27,500 nucleotides of DNA. Origin: Salpingoeca rosetta. Its lineage: Eukaryota > Opisthokonta > Choanoflagellata > Craspedida > Salpingoecidae. The DNA lies in the NCBI RefSeq assembly GCF_000188695.1, contig NW_004754906.1, positions 820,439 to 847,938 on the forward strand, read 5' to 3'. How positions within the stretch are numbered: position 1 is the first letter of the stretch; each line of letters opens with the position of its first letter. The notes beneath the pieces were generated by a model. It did no database searches. It was not told the DNA's origin and worked only from the letters and a program-made list of their open reading frames with translations. Made by a program: the position numbers and the translations under genes. Below are positions 1-10,994 of the stretch, one piece after another.

Positions 1-3000
1 CAGCGTGCACGCTGCTTCTTCTGCTTCTTCTGACCACGGCCGGCACTGCTTCCGGCCAAACGTGCACATTGCAGAACGCCCCTTGGGTGTACCTGGAGGC
101 CGGCGCAGTCGCAGCCGTCGACCCGCCGTCTGGGCAGGGCGGCTCCAGGATCACAATCACAGGAACTAACCTCCTTGGCGGCGGCACAAACATGACCCGC
201 GTCACCCTCGCAGACATTGCTGTGGAGAACATCCTCTCCTTCAACAACACCATGGTCGTCGTGCGCGCGGCCGCGTCCCCAACAGCAACCACGGGCGACG
301 TCCTCCTGCAATCTAACACGGGCGCAATGGTCGTCGCAAACAATTCCTTCACCTACCTCGTGCCGGGCGCCATCAACACGGTGTCCCCCAGCAGCGGTCA
401 GGGCGGCACCTACATCACCCTGACGGGATCCCGCTTCCTCGGCGACTCTGGCATGCTCACCGCCGCCTACCTCGCCGACGTCCCGGCAGACATTGTCCGT
501 CACAACGACTCCTTTGCCGTGTTGCGCGCCCGCCCTTCCGCCACCGCAGTGTCGGGCGACATTGTGCTTGTCGCCGCAAACGGCATCCGCGTCGTGGGCA
601 CGAACAGGTGGCGCTACGAAACGCCGGGCTTCATCGCCGCCGCAGCGCCAAACTCGGGTGTCGTGGGTACCCGCTCGTACATCTTCGGCAACAACCTCCG
701 CGGCTACGGCTCGCGCATCACCAACGTCACCCTTGCCGGTGTGGATGCGCGCATTCTCGAGGAGAACAACCTCTTCGTCCGCGTCGTCGTCGCCAGCGGG
801 CCCGACAACGCCACCGGCGACATTGTCGTCACCTCCGACACGGGCGCACAGGTCATCGCAGATGACGCCTGGCAGTACGTGCCGCTCGGAAACATCACCG
901 CCCTCGAGCCCGCAGACGGTATCACAAACACCCGCGTCACCATCCACGGCGAGAACCTCCTCAGCGGTGGCCAGTCAGTCATCCAGGTGCGCATGGCCGG
1001 CGTAGCGGCAAACATCATCTCCTACTCAGATGACCGCGTCATCGTCAACGCCGGCGCCTCAGACCTGCCAGGCACTCGCGGCGACGTCGTGCTCACCATC
1101 GACACGGGCCCCGAGGTCGTTCTGACCAACGGCTGGACCTACAACATCGTCCCTGGTGACATCTTCACCGTCGAACCAAACCGCGGCCAGCTGGGCACCC
1201 GCGTGGCCGTTGAGGGCGTCAGCCTCCTTGCCGGTGGAGACTCCATCCGCTCCATCACCATTGCTGGCGTGGAGGTCCTCAACATCACCCTACAGACCAA
1301 CAACCGCGTCGAGTTTGTGGCAAACTACTCTGCCGTTGCCCAGTCCGGTGATATCATCTTCACCATCAACACGGGCGCCACCGTCCGCCGGCTCAATGGC
1401 TGGACCTTCGTCAGCCCCGCCGTCATCAACAGCAGCACCCCGGCAACGGGGCAGGTTGGCACGTACATCACCCTGCGCGGCTCAAGCCTCCTCGGCGGTG
1501 GATCAAGCATCACCTCTGCCACCATCGGCACTGTTGCGGCGCGCTCCATCGTCTCCAGCAACGACTCCGTGGTCATCATCGAGGCGGGCCAGAACTCAAC
1601 AGCCCTGGCCGGGCCGCAAGACATTGTGCTCACGGGCAACTACCACGCCCGGATCACACACCAAGCGGCCTTTTCGTTTGTCGCCCCAAGCTTCATCACT
1701 TCGGTCTCGCCAAACCTCGGACAGGGCGGCACGCGCGTCACCATCCGCGGCGAAGGCCTCACCGGCAGCCACAACGCAACCGCGTCAGTCTCCATCGCCG
1801 GGCAGGACGCAGAGGTGCTCAGCAGCTCGCAGACGAAAATCGTCGTTCGCGCCACTGCTCGCACCCAGGGCGTGGGCAACGTTGTGGTGCGCGCAACGGA
1901 CGGTGCCCTCACCGTCAAGGAGAACGCGTTCTCTTACGCCATTCCCGGACAGGTGGATGCCGTGACTCCAAGGCAGGGCCAATATGGCACCACGGTCACC
2001 ATCACGGGCCAGCGGCTGCTTGGCAGTGGCTCCTCCATCACCACGGCTTCTCTCGCTGGCGTGCAGGCGCAGATCCTCTTCAACAACAACAACACCATGA
2101 TCGTGGTTCGCGCCGCGCGCGCCGCTCAGCCAACCTCCGGCCACATCATCCTCACGGCGGACACGGGCGCGCTCGTCGAGTCCACCATCAACTGGGCGTA
2201 CCTGGAGGAGGGCAACGTCACCCAGGTCTCGCCGGCTTCTGGCCAGGCGGGAACCATGGTCACCATCACGGGTACCCAGCTCAGGGGGCGGGGCTCAAGC
2301 ATCGTCCTCGCCTACCTTGCTGGTGTGGAGGCCACCATCCTCTCGCAGACCGACACCCGTGTCATCGTGCAAGCAAACAACGCCAGCGCAAGCGCCCCGA
2401 TGGCCGTGCAGCTCGAGGCAGATTCCGGGGCCATCGTGTCTGGCGCCCCCACTTTCCGCTTCCTTGAGCGTGGCGCCATTGACTCAGTCTTTCCCGACAG
2501 CGGCCAGGACGGCACGCGCGTCACCATCACCGGCCAGCGACTCCTTGGCGGCGGCGCCTCCGTTGCTCAAGTCACCCTCGCCGATGTCCCTGTCAAGTCA
2601 ATTGACTCGCAGAACGACACCTACATTGTTGTCACCGCAAATGTCAGCACCACCTTTGGCCTGGGTACCGTACGCATCACCGCAAATACGGGCGCGTTCA
2701 CCGAGATGGAGGGCGCGTATCGCGCCTTGGAGACCAGCGTCATCAACCAAGTTGCGCCGTCCATCGGGCAGGCCGGAACCATTGTCACTGTGCTTGGCGA
2801 ACGACTTCTCGGTGGTGGCGCAAGCATCGCCTCAGCCGTGTTTGGCACTGCACCCGCGACAGTCATGTCCTCGAACGACACGCACGTTGTGGTGGCCCTG
2901 CAGGCGGCTGCCCCCGGGCTGGTGTCGGTGCAACTGCAGGCCGACACTGGCGCTGCAACATCTCTGACAAGTGCGCTCACATACGCCGAACCAGGTAACA

Positions 3001-6000
3001 TCACAAGTATCTCGCCAAACGTCGGGCAACTGGGCACCCTCATCACGATCAACGGTACCAACCTGCTTGCAGCTGGGTCACATATCGCCAACGTGCTGCT
3101 CGCAAATATCCCTGTGTTGGAGATTGTCAACTACACCAATACCCAAGTTGTCGTTCGCCCGAACGCGGATACTCCAGGAACGGTTGCGGTGACCATTGAA
3201 TCTGACTCTGGTGCGACCACTATTGCTGCAAACGCCTTCAACTACACGACGGCGTCGAGTGTGGCTGCGGTTGAGCCTGCGTCGGGCCAGTTTGGCACAC
3301 GCGTGACCATCACGGGCGCGCGGCTGTACGGTGCAACCGGCAGCGCCGTTGTGCGCGTGCTGCTCGGCGGCGTGCCTGCAGTGATTGAGGACGAGAGCAG
3401 CACAAGCGTGACGGTGGTGGCGCAGCGAAATGCGTCTGCAGCTGTGAGCGACGAGGTGACGGTGGAGGCGGACTCTGGTGCGCTGACACGGGAGGCTGGG
3501 GCCTGGACGTACCTTGCTGAGGGCACGGTGATGGGCGTTGTGCCTGGCTTTGGACAGCTGGGGACGCGGGTCACCATCAGCGGCACGTCGCTGCTTGGCG
3601 GTGGCACGACGGCGTCCAACGTGACGCTGGCGTCTGTTGCTGTGCTTGAGATTGTGAGCTCGAGCGCGACGCAGGTTGTTGTTGTTGCTGGGAGCTCTGG
3701 CACGGCGGCGACGGGGGACGTTGTTGTTGTGTCTGACACGGGTGCGACGGTGCGCGGGAGCAACGCGTTTGAGTACCGGGAGCAGAGCGCCATCACCGGG
3801 GTGCAGCCTGCGCTTGGGCAGGTTGGCACGGTTGTGACCATCAGCGGCGAGCGGCTGCTGGGGCACGGCAGCGGCGTGAGCCGGGTGACGCTGAACGGCG
3901 TGCAGGCGATGGTGCAGAGCGCAAGCAACACGCAGGTGACGGTTGTTGCGGCGAGCGGGCCTGCCGGTGTGGGCGACGTTGTTGTGACTGCCGACACGGG
4001 AGCGCAGACGACGCTCGCGGGCGGGTTTGAGTACGCGGTGCAGGGCAACATCAGCGCGGTTGTTCCTTCGTCTGGGCAGTACAAGACGCGTGTGACGCTC
4101 CGGGGCAGCAACCTGCTTGGCAGCGGCAACAGCACGGCGAGCGTGGCGCTGGTGGGCCGGGAGGCGACGGTGCTGACGGAGAGCAACACGGAGATTGTTG
4201 TTGCAGCGGCGGCTGGGCCCGGCTCGCAGGTGACGGGCGACGTTGTGATCACGGCGGACACGGGGGCCCGGGTGGAGGAGCCCAACGGGTTTACGTACCT
4301 TGTGCCCGGGCGTGTGCAGCAGGTGCAGCCGTCGAGCGGGCGCGCGGGGACGCGGGTGACGATTGTCGGCGTGGACCTGTGCGGGCCTGAGGCGGACAGC
4401 GCAACGGCGACGCTGAATGTGACGCTGGTTGGCATTGCTGCTGAGGTGGTGTCGACGGGCGGGTGCGGCGTTGTTGTGGTGCGCGCGGGGGACCTGGGCG
4501 CGAACATGACGGGCGACGTTGTGCTTGTGTCGAGCACGGGCGCTGAGGTGCGCGCAGTGAACGCGTTTACGTACATCTCTGAGGGCGCGATCACGAGCGT
4601 GACGCCGTCTGCGGGGCAGGGCAACACGCTTGTGACGATCCGCGGTGTGAACATGCTTGGCGGCGGCACGGGGGTTGCCTCTGTGACGCTGGCTGGTGTG
4701 ACGGCGAGCGTGTTCACGGGGGTTGCCTCTGTGACGCTGGCTGGTGTGACGGCGAGCGTGTTCACGGTGCCGCCGACGGAGACTGAGATTGTGGCGCGTG
4801 CGTTTACGGGCAGCGGCCGCGGCGACGTGGTTGTTGTGAGTGACACGGGCGTGACGACGCGGCTGGTGAACGGGTGGACGTACAGCGAGGTGACGTCGGT
4901 GACGCCGTCGTACGGGCAGCGCGGAACGCGCGTGACGATTGGCGGTGTTGCGCTGACGGCTGGCGGCACGGACATCAGCAAGGTTGAGTTCAACGGGGTT
5001 GATGCGACGTCGATTGTGCGTGCGAACAGCACGGAGGTAGTTGCGGTGGCGGCGTTCAACAGCGTGCCCGGGGACGAGATGGGAGACGTGCGGCTGACGA
5101 CGGACAACGGGCAGCAGGTGGTGCTGTCTGACGGGTGGACGTACCGGCCGACGGGGAGCGTCTTGTCTGTGGCGCCGTCGAGCGGGCAGGCGGGGACGCG
5201 CGTGACAATCACGGGCGACCAGCTGCTCGGGTACGGCACGGGGCTTGCGCAGGTGACGCTTGCGGGTGTGGGCGTGCGGGAGATTGTTGAGGCGAACGCG
5301 ACGCGGGTTGTCGTTGTGGCGGAGGGCCGCGCGACGGCCGGTGCCGGGCTTGTTGAGCTGACGGCGGACACGGGAGCGACGGTGCGGCAGGCCAACGGGT
5401 TTACGTATGTTGCGCCGCAGAGCATCAGCGACGTTGTGCCGCGGACGGGCCAGGTTGGCACTGAGGTGACGATTACGGGCAGCGGGCTGCTTGGCGGCGG
5501 CAGCGCAGCGGAGGTTGTTGTGCTTGCTGGCGTGGAGGCCGAGGCTGTGTTGTCGAGCAGCAACGGCATGGTGGTTGTGTCTGCGGGCCAGTCTGCGCCG
5601 AGCAACGTGAGCAGCGTTGTTGTGACGGCGGAGACGGGGGCGACTGTGGAAGGCGCTGGGCTGTTCCAGTATGTGCGCGAGGGCGTGATCCAGAGCGTGA
5701 CGCCGGCAAGCGGGCAGCGCGGCACGTATGTGACGATTGTGGGCACGGGCCTGCGCGGCAACAGCAGTGCGGTTGCGGGCGTTGTTGTTGGCGGCGTACC
5801 GGCAACGAGCGTTGTATCTGAGGCCGACGAGGTTGTGGTTGCGCGGCTTGACTCCGCGGGTGCGCAGAGCATGGTTGATGTGCAGGTGACTGGGACGAGC
5901 GGGGCGCGCGTTGTTGCTGCGGGGGCGTTTGAGTACCTTGAGGAGGGCCGCGTGACGAGCGCGGTGCCTGCTGGGGGCCAGATTGGCACTGTGGTGACGC

Positions 6001-9000
6001 TGGGCGGCGAGCGGCTGCTTGGCTGGGGCGCGAACGTGAGCCGGGTGACCGTGGGTGGCTCGGCTGTGCGGCGGGTTGTGTCTGCGAGCGACAGCGCTGT
6101 TGTGGTTGAGCTTGGGCGCGCGAGTGGCGGGAGCCAGGGCGTTGTGATTGAGAGCGACACTGGGGCGCTTGTGCAGAACGGCAGCCTGGTGACGTACCTG
6201 AGCGAGGGCCGCGTGTCGCGGGTTGAGCCGTCGAGCGGACGGGAAGGCACCGTGGTGACGCTGTTTGGCAGCGGGCTGCGGGGCGGCAGCAGCGGGGTGT
6301 CTGCGGCGCGGATTGGCGCTGTTGCGCTTCGCGTGCTGCAGGAGAACGACACTGTTGTTGTTGCTGTGATGGGCCGTGGCGGGCAGACGGGCGTTGCGGA
6401 GAACGTGACGGTTGTCGGTGCGAGCGGCGCGCTTGTGTCTGGTGCGGGCCTGTTTACGCCTGTGGGAGCCGGCGCGATTGCGACGGTGAGCCCGACGAGC
6501 GGGCAGTACGGGACGCGGGTGAACATCAGCGGCACGGGGCTGCTGGGCGGCGGCAGCACGGCACAGGCTGTTGAGCTGGGTGGCACGGCGGCGCTGAGCA
6601 TTGTGAGCGCGAGCGAGACACTGGTGCGGGTTGTTGCGAATAGCAGCCGCGCGCTTGGGCTCGGGAGCGTGCGGATCACGGCGGACACGGGGGCTGTGAT
6701 TGAGCGGAACGCGACGTGGACGGGCCTTGAGGACGGTGCGATTGTGCGCGTTGATCCGGCGAGCGGGCAGGCGGGCACGGTTGTGACGATTGCGGGCGTG
6801 CGCCTGCGCGGGGGCTCCTCTGGCGTTGCCAGCGTGACGCTTGCTGGGCGAGGCGTGCGGGAGATTGTGTCTGAGAACGAGACTGCCGTTGTTGTTGTTT
6901 GCGATGGCGGCGTTGCTGGCGCCGGGGATGTTGTGCTGACGGGCGCGAGCGGCGCTGTTGTGCGCGCGATGGCGGCGTTTGAGGTGCTTGAGGGCGGCGT
7001 TGTGACGGGGGTGACTCCGTCGCAGGGTGTGCTCGGCACGTTTGTGACGGTGACTGGGGAGCGGCTGCTTGGCGGCGGGGCGAGCGTTGCGCGGGTGATG
7101 CTTGCTGGTGCGGTTGCTGAACAGGTGGTGTCTGCCAACTCGACGCGGGTTGTTGTTCGGGCTGGCGCGCCGGCTGGGATGGTGCCGCAGAACGGCAGCG
7201 TGGTGATTGTGAGCGACAGCGGGGCGGTCGTTGAGGCAGCGGACTCGTTTGAATACGGCGTTGCTGGCGTTGTGGCGAGCGTGAGCCCTGCGTATGGGCA
7301 GCTTGACACAGTTGTGACGATCCGCGGCAGCGGGCTGCTGTCTGGCGGGCAGCATCTTGTGTCTGTGGTCCTGGCTGGTGTTGCGGCGAAGCAGATTGTG
7401 AGCTTCAACGCGACGCAGGCTGTTGTGGTTGCCAACGCATCTGCGACTGCGAGCTCGCTTGTGGGCGACGTTGTGCTTGTGAGCGAGACGGGCGGCCGCG
7501 CTGTCGGCGCCAACATGTGGGAGTACCGGGCGCAGGGCCGCATTTACGACGTGTCACCAAGCACGGGCAACAGTGGTACAAGCGTGCTTATTGTTGGTGA
7601 GAACCTGCTCGGCCATGGCACTGGAGTGGAGAGCGTGACTCTTGGCGGCGTGGAAGCTGAGGTGCTGAGCGCAACGAACTTCTTCGTTCGCGTGGTCGCT
7701 GGGGCAGGCAACACGATGAGTGGCAACTCGATTGTGCTGACGTCTGACACGGGATCAACTGTGGCGCTTGCTGGCAGCTGGACGTACAGTGCGCCCGCAC
7801 AGATTGATGCAGTGCAGCCCGCGGCTGGCCAGGCTGGCACGAGAGTGACAGTGACCGGCATGTCGCTGCTTCAGGGCGGTGCGCGCATTGCGACCGCACG
7901 CCTTGCTGGATATGTGGCGACTGTGCTGAGCTCGAACGAGACGCGCGTTGTTGTGCAAGCGCCGGCCGGGTCTGGTGAAGAAATGCTTGGCGACGTTGTG
8001 CTCGTGAACGAGCATGGCGCGACTGTGACTGCAAGCAACGCTTGGACACAGCTAGAGCCGTCTGACATTGACGTTGTTGCACCGGTTGTTGGCCAGGCTG
8101 GCTCGATCGTGACCATCACTGGCCGACGCCTTGCTGGTAGCGGCGACAGCGTGAGCGAGGTTGAGCTTGTCGGCGTACCTGCTGCACGCATTGTGTCTGC
8201 GAATGAGAGCACGGTTGTTGTTGAGGCTGGCGTGAATGCGGCGGCTAATGCAGCGGCGGTGCGAGGCAGCGTTGTGATTCGCCTGGGCGGCGGTGCCGAA
8301 ATTGTTCGCTTCAGGCATTCACATTTGCAACACCTGGTGTTGTGAGCAGCGTGGTCCCCGGCGAGGGCCAGCTGGGGACGTATGTGACGATTGCGGGCAG
8401 CGGCCTGCTGAGCGGCAGCCGCGGGCTCTCTGACGTGCGCCTGGGCGACACGAGCGTGCAGCAGATTGTGTCGCAGAGCAACACGCAGGTTGTTGTGCGT
8501 GCTGGTGACGGCATGGGCACGGCGCCGGGTGCGTACGAGAATGTGACGCTTGTGTCTGACAGCGGCGCGCCTGTTGTTGGTGCGCTGGTGTGGGCGTACC
8601 TGGATGCTGGCGTGATCAGCGGGGTTGCGCCGAGCCAGGGGCACTTTGGCACGTACGTGACGGTTCGTGGGCAGCGGCTGCTTGGCGGCGGAAGCGCGCT
8701 TGCGAGTGCGACGCTCAACGACATTGCTGCGACAATTTTGTCTGCAAACAATACGGTTGTTGTGCTTCGGGCAAACGCGAGCAGCTCGTCTGGCATGGGC
8801 CACGTTGTGCTGACGGCGGACACGGGAGCCATGGTGTCTGCGGAGAACGCGTTTGAGTATGTGATGCCGGGTGTGATTTCGGGTGTGTCGCCTGTGTCTG
8901 GACAGGAGGGCACGGTTGTGACCATCACGGGTACCGGGTTGCTTGGAGGCGGCAGCGATGTGGCGCAGGTGACGCTTGGCGGCGTGCTTGCGCTGCGCGT

Positions 9001-10204
9001 GCTTGCAGGCAACGACACGCGCGTTGTGGTGCAGGCTGCACGCGGCCCCGGCAGCAGCATGCGCGTGGAGGTGATGAGCAACAGCGGCTCGGTTGTTGGT
9101 GCTGATGGGCTGTTCACGTATGTGGCCGAGGGTGCAGTACAGAGCGTGGCACCTGCGAGCGGCCAGGCCGGCACGCGAGTGACGGTGAGCGGTGAGCGCC
9201 TGCGTGGTGCCGGGGCGCGGGTTGCAGCTGTTGAGGTTGGCGGCGTGCTTGCAGCGATTGAGTCTGAGAACGACACGGTTGTGGTTGCGCGCATTCCGGA
9301 GAGCACGTCGCGCACTGGGCTGAGCGACGTTATTGTGCGTGCAGACACGATGGCTGTGATCCGCGCGGACGCGAGCTTCACGTTTGTTGCGAACGGGAGC
9401 ATTGCGAGCGTTGAGCCTGCCCGCGGGCAGCGCGGCACGCTTGTGACGGTGCGTGGCGAGCGGCTGCTCGGTGCTGCGAGTGGGTTGGCGAGTGTGACGC
9501 TTGCTGGTGTTGAGGTTGAAGACATTGTGAGCGCGAACGACAGCACTGTTGTTGTGTCTGCGGCGCGTGGTGCTGTGGGCAGCGGCGCTGTTGTGCTGAC
9601 GGCGACGAGCGGCGCTGTTGTGACGGGTGCGGTTGCGTTTGAGTACACGATTGAGGGCAACGTGACGGACGTGTCGCCCTCACTGGGCCAGGCGGGCACC
9701 CTCGTCACCATCACGGGAACCAACCTGCTTGGTGGTGCGTCGTCGCTGCGCCGCGCATTCGTCGCTGGCGTGCCTCTGTCTTCCGTTGTGTCTGCCAATT
9801 CGAGTGCCGTTGTTGGCCGCCTCGGTCCATCCTCTCCACAAACAGGCAGGGTTGAACTTGTTTCCAGCACAGGCGCACTTGTGAGTGGCACCCCGCAGTT
9901 TACGTACCTGAACGCGAGCGCCATTTCGCTTGTGTCCCCAAGCGAGGGCCAGCGTGGCGTGTTTGTGAACATTTACGGACGCAACCTGTTTGGCGGCGGC
10001 TCCACCATTTCGAGCGTGGAGCTAGGCGGCGTGCCTGCAACCATCCTGAATGCGACGGAGACGATGGTCCGCATTCGCGCTGGCGAGTCCTTTGGTCTTG
10101 GACTTGGCGATGTTGTTGTGCAGTCTGACACGGGCGCAACTACACTGGTGCACGATGCTTGGACGTACGATGTGCCAAGCAACATCACTGCCGTTTGCGT
10201 TTGA
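1..10204 (+). CDS. Giant secreted IPT/TIG-repeat protein (5' end outside window, one apparent frameshift)
   Basis: A coding frame is open from base 3 and has no in-frame ATG, so the start codon lies upstream of the window. It begins with a signal peptide and then 38 tandem repeats of about 84-92 residues, each with the hallmark G-Q-x-G-T-x-V-T-I-x-G-x-x-L-L-G-G-G of the IPT/TIG immunoglobulin-like fold, followed by a short stub of a 39th. IPT/TIG arrays are typical of extracellular adhesion or matrix proteins, and many N-x-S/T sequons fit a glycosylated secreted chain. I see no membrane segment or other domain. The frame is broken once near 8312, between repeats 31 and 32; both sides are intact repeat sequence, so I treat this as one gene of about 3,400 residues. 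No introns are visible in more than 10 kb, unlike the neighbours. Codon choice changes inside the gene near 3.24 kb and again near 9.67 kb. The binding partner is unknown. Confidence 0.85.
3..59 (+). other. Signal peptide of the TIG-repeat protein (partial)
   Basis: The first visible codons of the frame encode A-C-T, seven consecutive leucines, then T-T-A-G-T-A-S-G-Q-T-C. This is a hydrophobic core followed by a small-residue region that fits signal peptidase cleavage after ASG or TAS. The initiator Met and n-region lie just left of the window. It implies secretion or type I surface topology. Confidence 0.75.
4670..4765 (+). repeat. Perfect 48-bp tandem duplication inside TIG repeat 18
   Basis: Bases 4670-4717 and 4718-4765 are identical 48-mers. 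In frame they duplicate the 16 residues GVASVTLAGVTASVFT, inserting one extra pair of beta strands into an otherwise normal TIG module. Perfect identity suggests a recent event or an assembly artefact. Confidence 0.95.
8301..8320 (+). other. Apparent one-base deletion breaking the TIG reading frame
   Basis: Frame one reads GGGAEIVRF and then goes off pattern to a TGA at 8343-8345. From 8315 the next frame reads AFTFATPGVVSSV, which is exactly the expected end of repeat 31 and start of repeat 32. Aligned to other repeats, only one codon is incomplete (two bases present at 8313-8314), so one base is missing. Removing the 11-nt GT...AG segment 8304-8314 would also restore frame, but that is far too short for a known spliceosomal intron. 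Confidence 0.8.
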
Positions 10205-10350
10205 GACCCGAACGAATTCATCATCTGCCTCGGGCGTGCTTGATCACGTGCGAGCGTGTGTGCGTGTGGGTGTTTCTTGAAGAGAGGGGGATGAAGTGGT
10301 GGAGTCGGTGATGGTGCGTGTGGTATGAACCGTGCTTGACAGTGGGGTAC

Positions 10351-10351
<1 letters not shown>

Positions 10352-10392
<41 letters not shown>
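10352..10392. repeat. (GT)n microsatellite
   Basis: An uninterrupted GT dinucleotide run of about 20 units, roughly 150 bp past the TIG gene stop codon. It produces spurious Cys-Val reading frames. Confidence 0.95.
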
Positions 10393-10395
<3 letters not shown>

Positions 10396-10903
10396 GGGTG
10401 TCACTTTGAAGTTTGTGTGGCTGTTTCCGTTACTTTTTCTCTTTCTCTGCTTTGTGTTTTGGTTTCTGACTTGAGTTGCAAGCAGCAGTCACTATGCACT
10501 CTGTGGTCACACGCAGCATGTTGCACACACGTGCGTGCAGGCAACCCATGATTTCATTTTTGTTTCTTTCGTTTTGTTTCTTGTCTGACTTGACATGACG
10601 TGGCTTACGGATTGTGGATGGTGCGAGTGGTGGCGATTCACACCACCTTTCTTTTGACAGTGTCGCTTCGCCGCTTCAGCCATTTTTTCCAACGTGCTCG
10701 CTCGTCACATACAACACACTACACTCACCTTCCCTTTTTGTTTCTTGTGTCAAACCATCCTATGTGCCATTGTGCTGCGCTGTGATGTGTGGTGTGCTGA
10801 CGCCCCAAGAGTCGCTGTTCGTTTTTTTGCTCATGATATTCTGTCATTTCACACAATTTCCATTGCAATGAAACACAATTCGTTTCAATGATCAACTTCA
10901 AGA

Positions 10904-10991
10904 ACACACGCACACACACACGCACACACACACACAGGCACTTTCAGACATGCACACACATACACACACACGCACACACACACACACACAC
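10904..10991. repeat. Imperfect (CA)n microsatellite
   Basis: CA repeat with CG and TA interruptions. On the sense strand of the minus-strand chromodomain gene this is a (GT)n tract beginning a few bases after its stop codon. Confidence 0.95.
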
Positions 10992-10994
10992 TGA

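Larger units (their letters stand above)
10205..10994. other. Convergent intergenic region / two 3' UTRs
   Basis: This 790-bp gap lies between the stop of the TIG gene and the stop of the minus-strand chromodomain gene. It holds a (GT)n tract near the TIG gene end, T-rich unique sequence, and (CA)n abutting the chromodomain gene stop. I find no AATAAA on either strand, no TIG-like coding and no RNA gene. Confidence 0.7.

Noticed and set aside
3078..7543. Two antisense open frames of more than 1,400 codons opposite the TIG gene
   Set aside because: They are the mirror of the G/T-ending codon bias and lack domain structure. Their repetitive pattern is the periodicity of the TIG repeats on the other strand.
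8304..8314. An 11-nt intron restoring the TIG frame
   Set aside because: It begins with GT and ends with AG, but it is shorter than any spliceosomal intron I know of and leaves no room for a branch point. A missing base is simpler.
8301..8345. Two separate TIG genes split at the TGA at 8343
   Set aside because: The downstream frame has no credible start, promoter or signal peptide, and repeat 31 is completed exactly by changing frame.
10205..10994. Small genes in the convergent gap
   Set aside because: The short frames here have no recognisable motif, no homology to the neighbours and T-rich composition typical of UTR or spacer.
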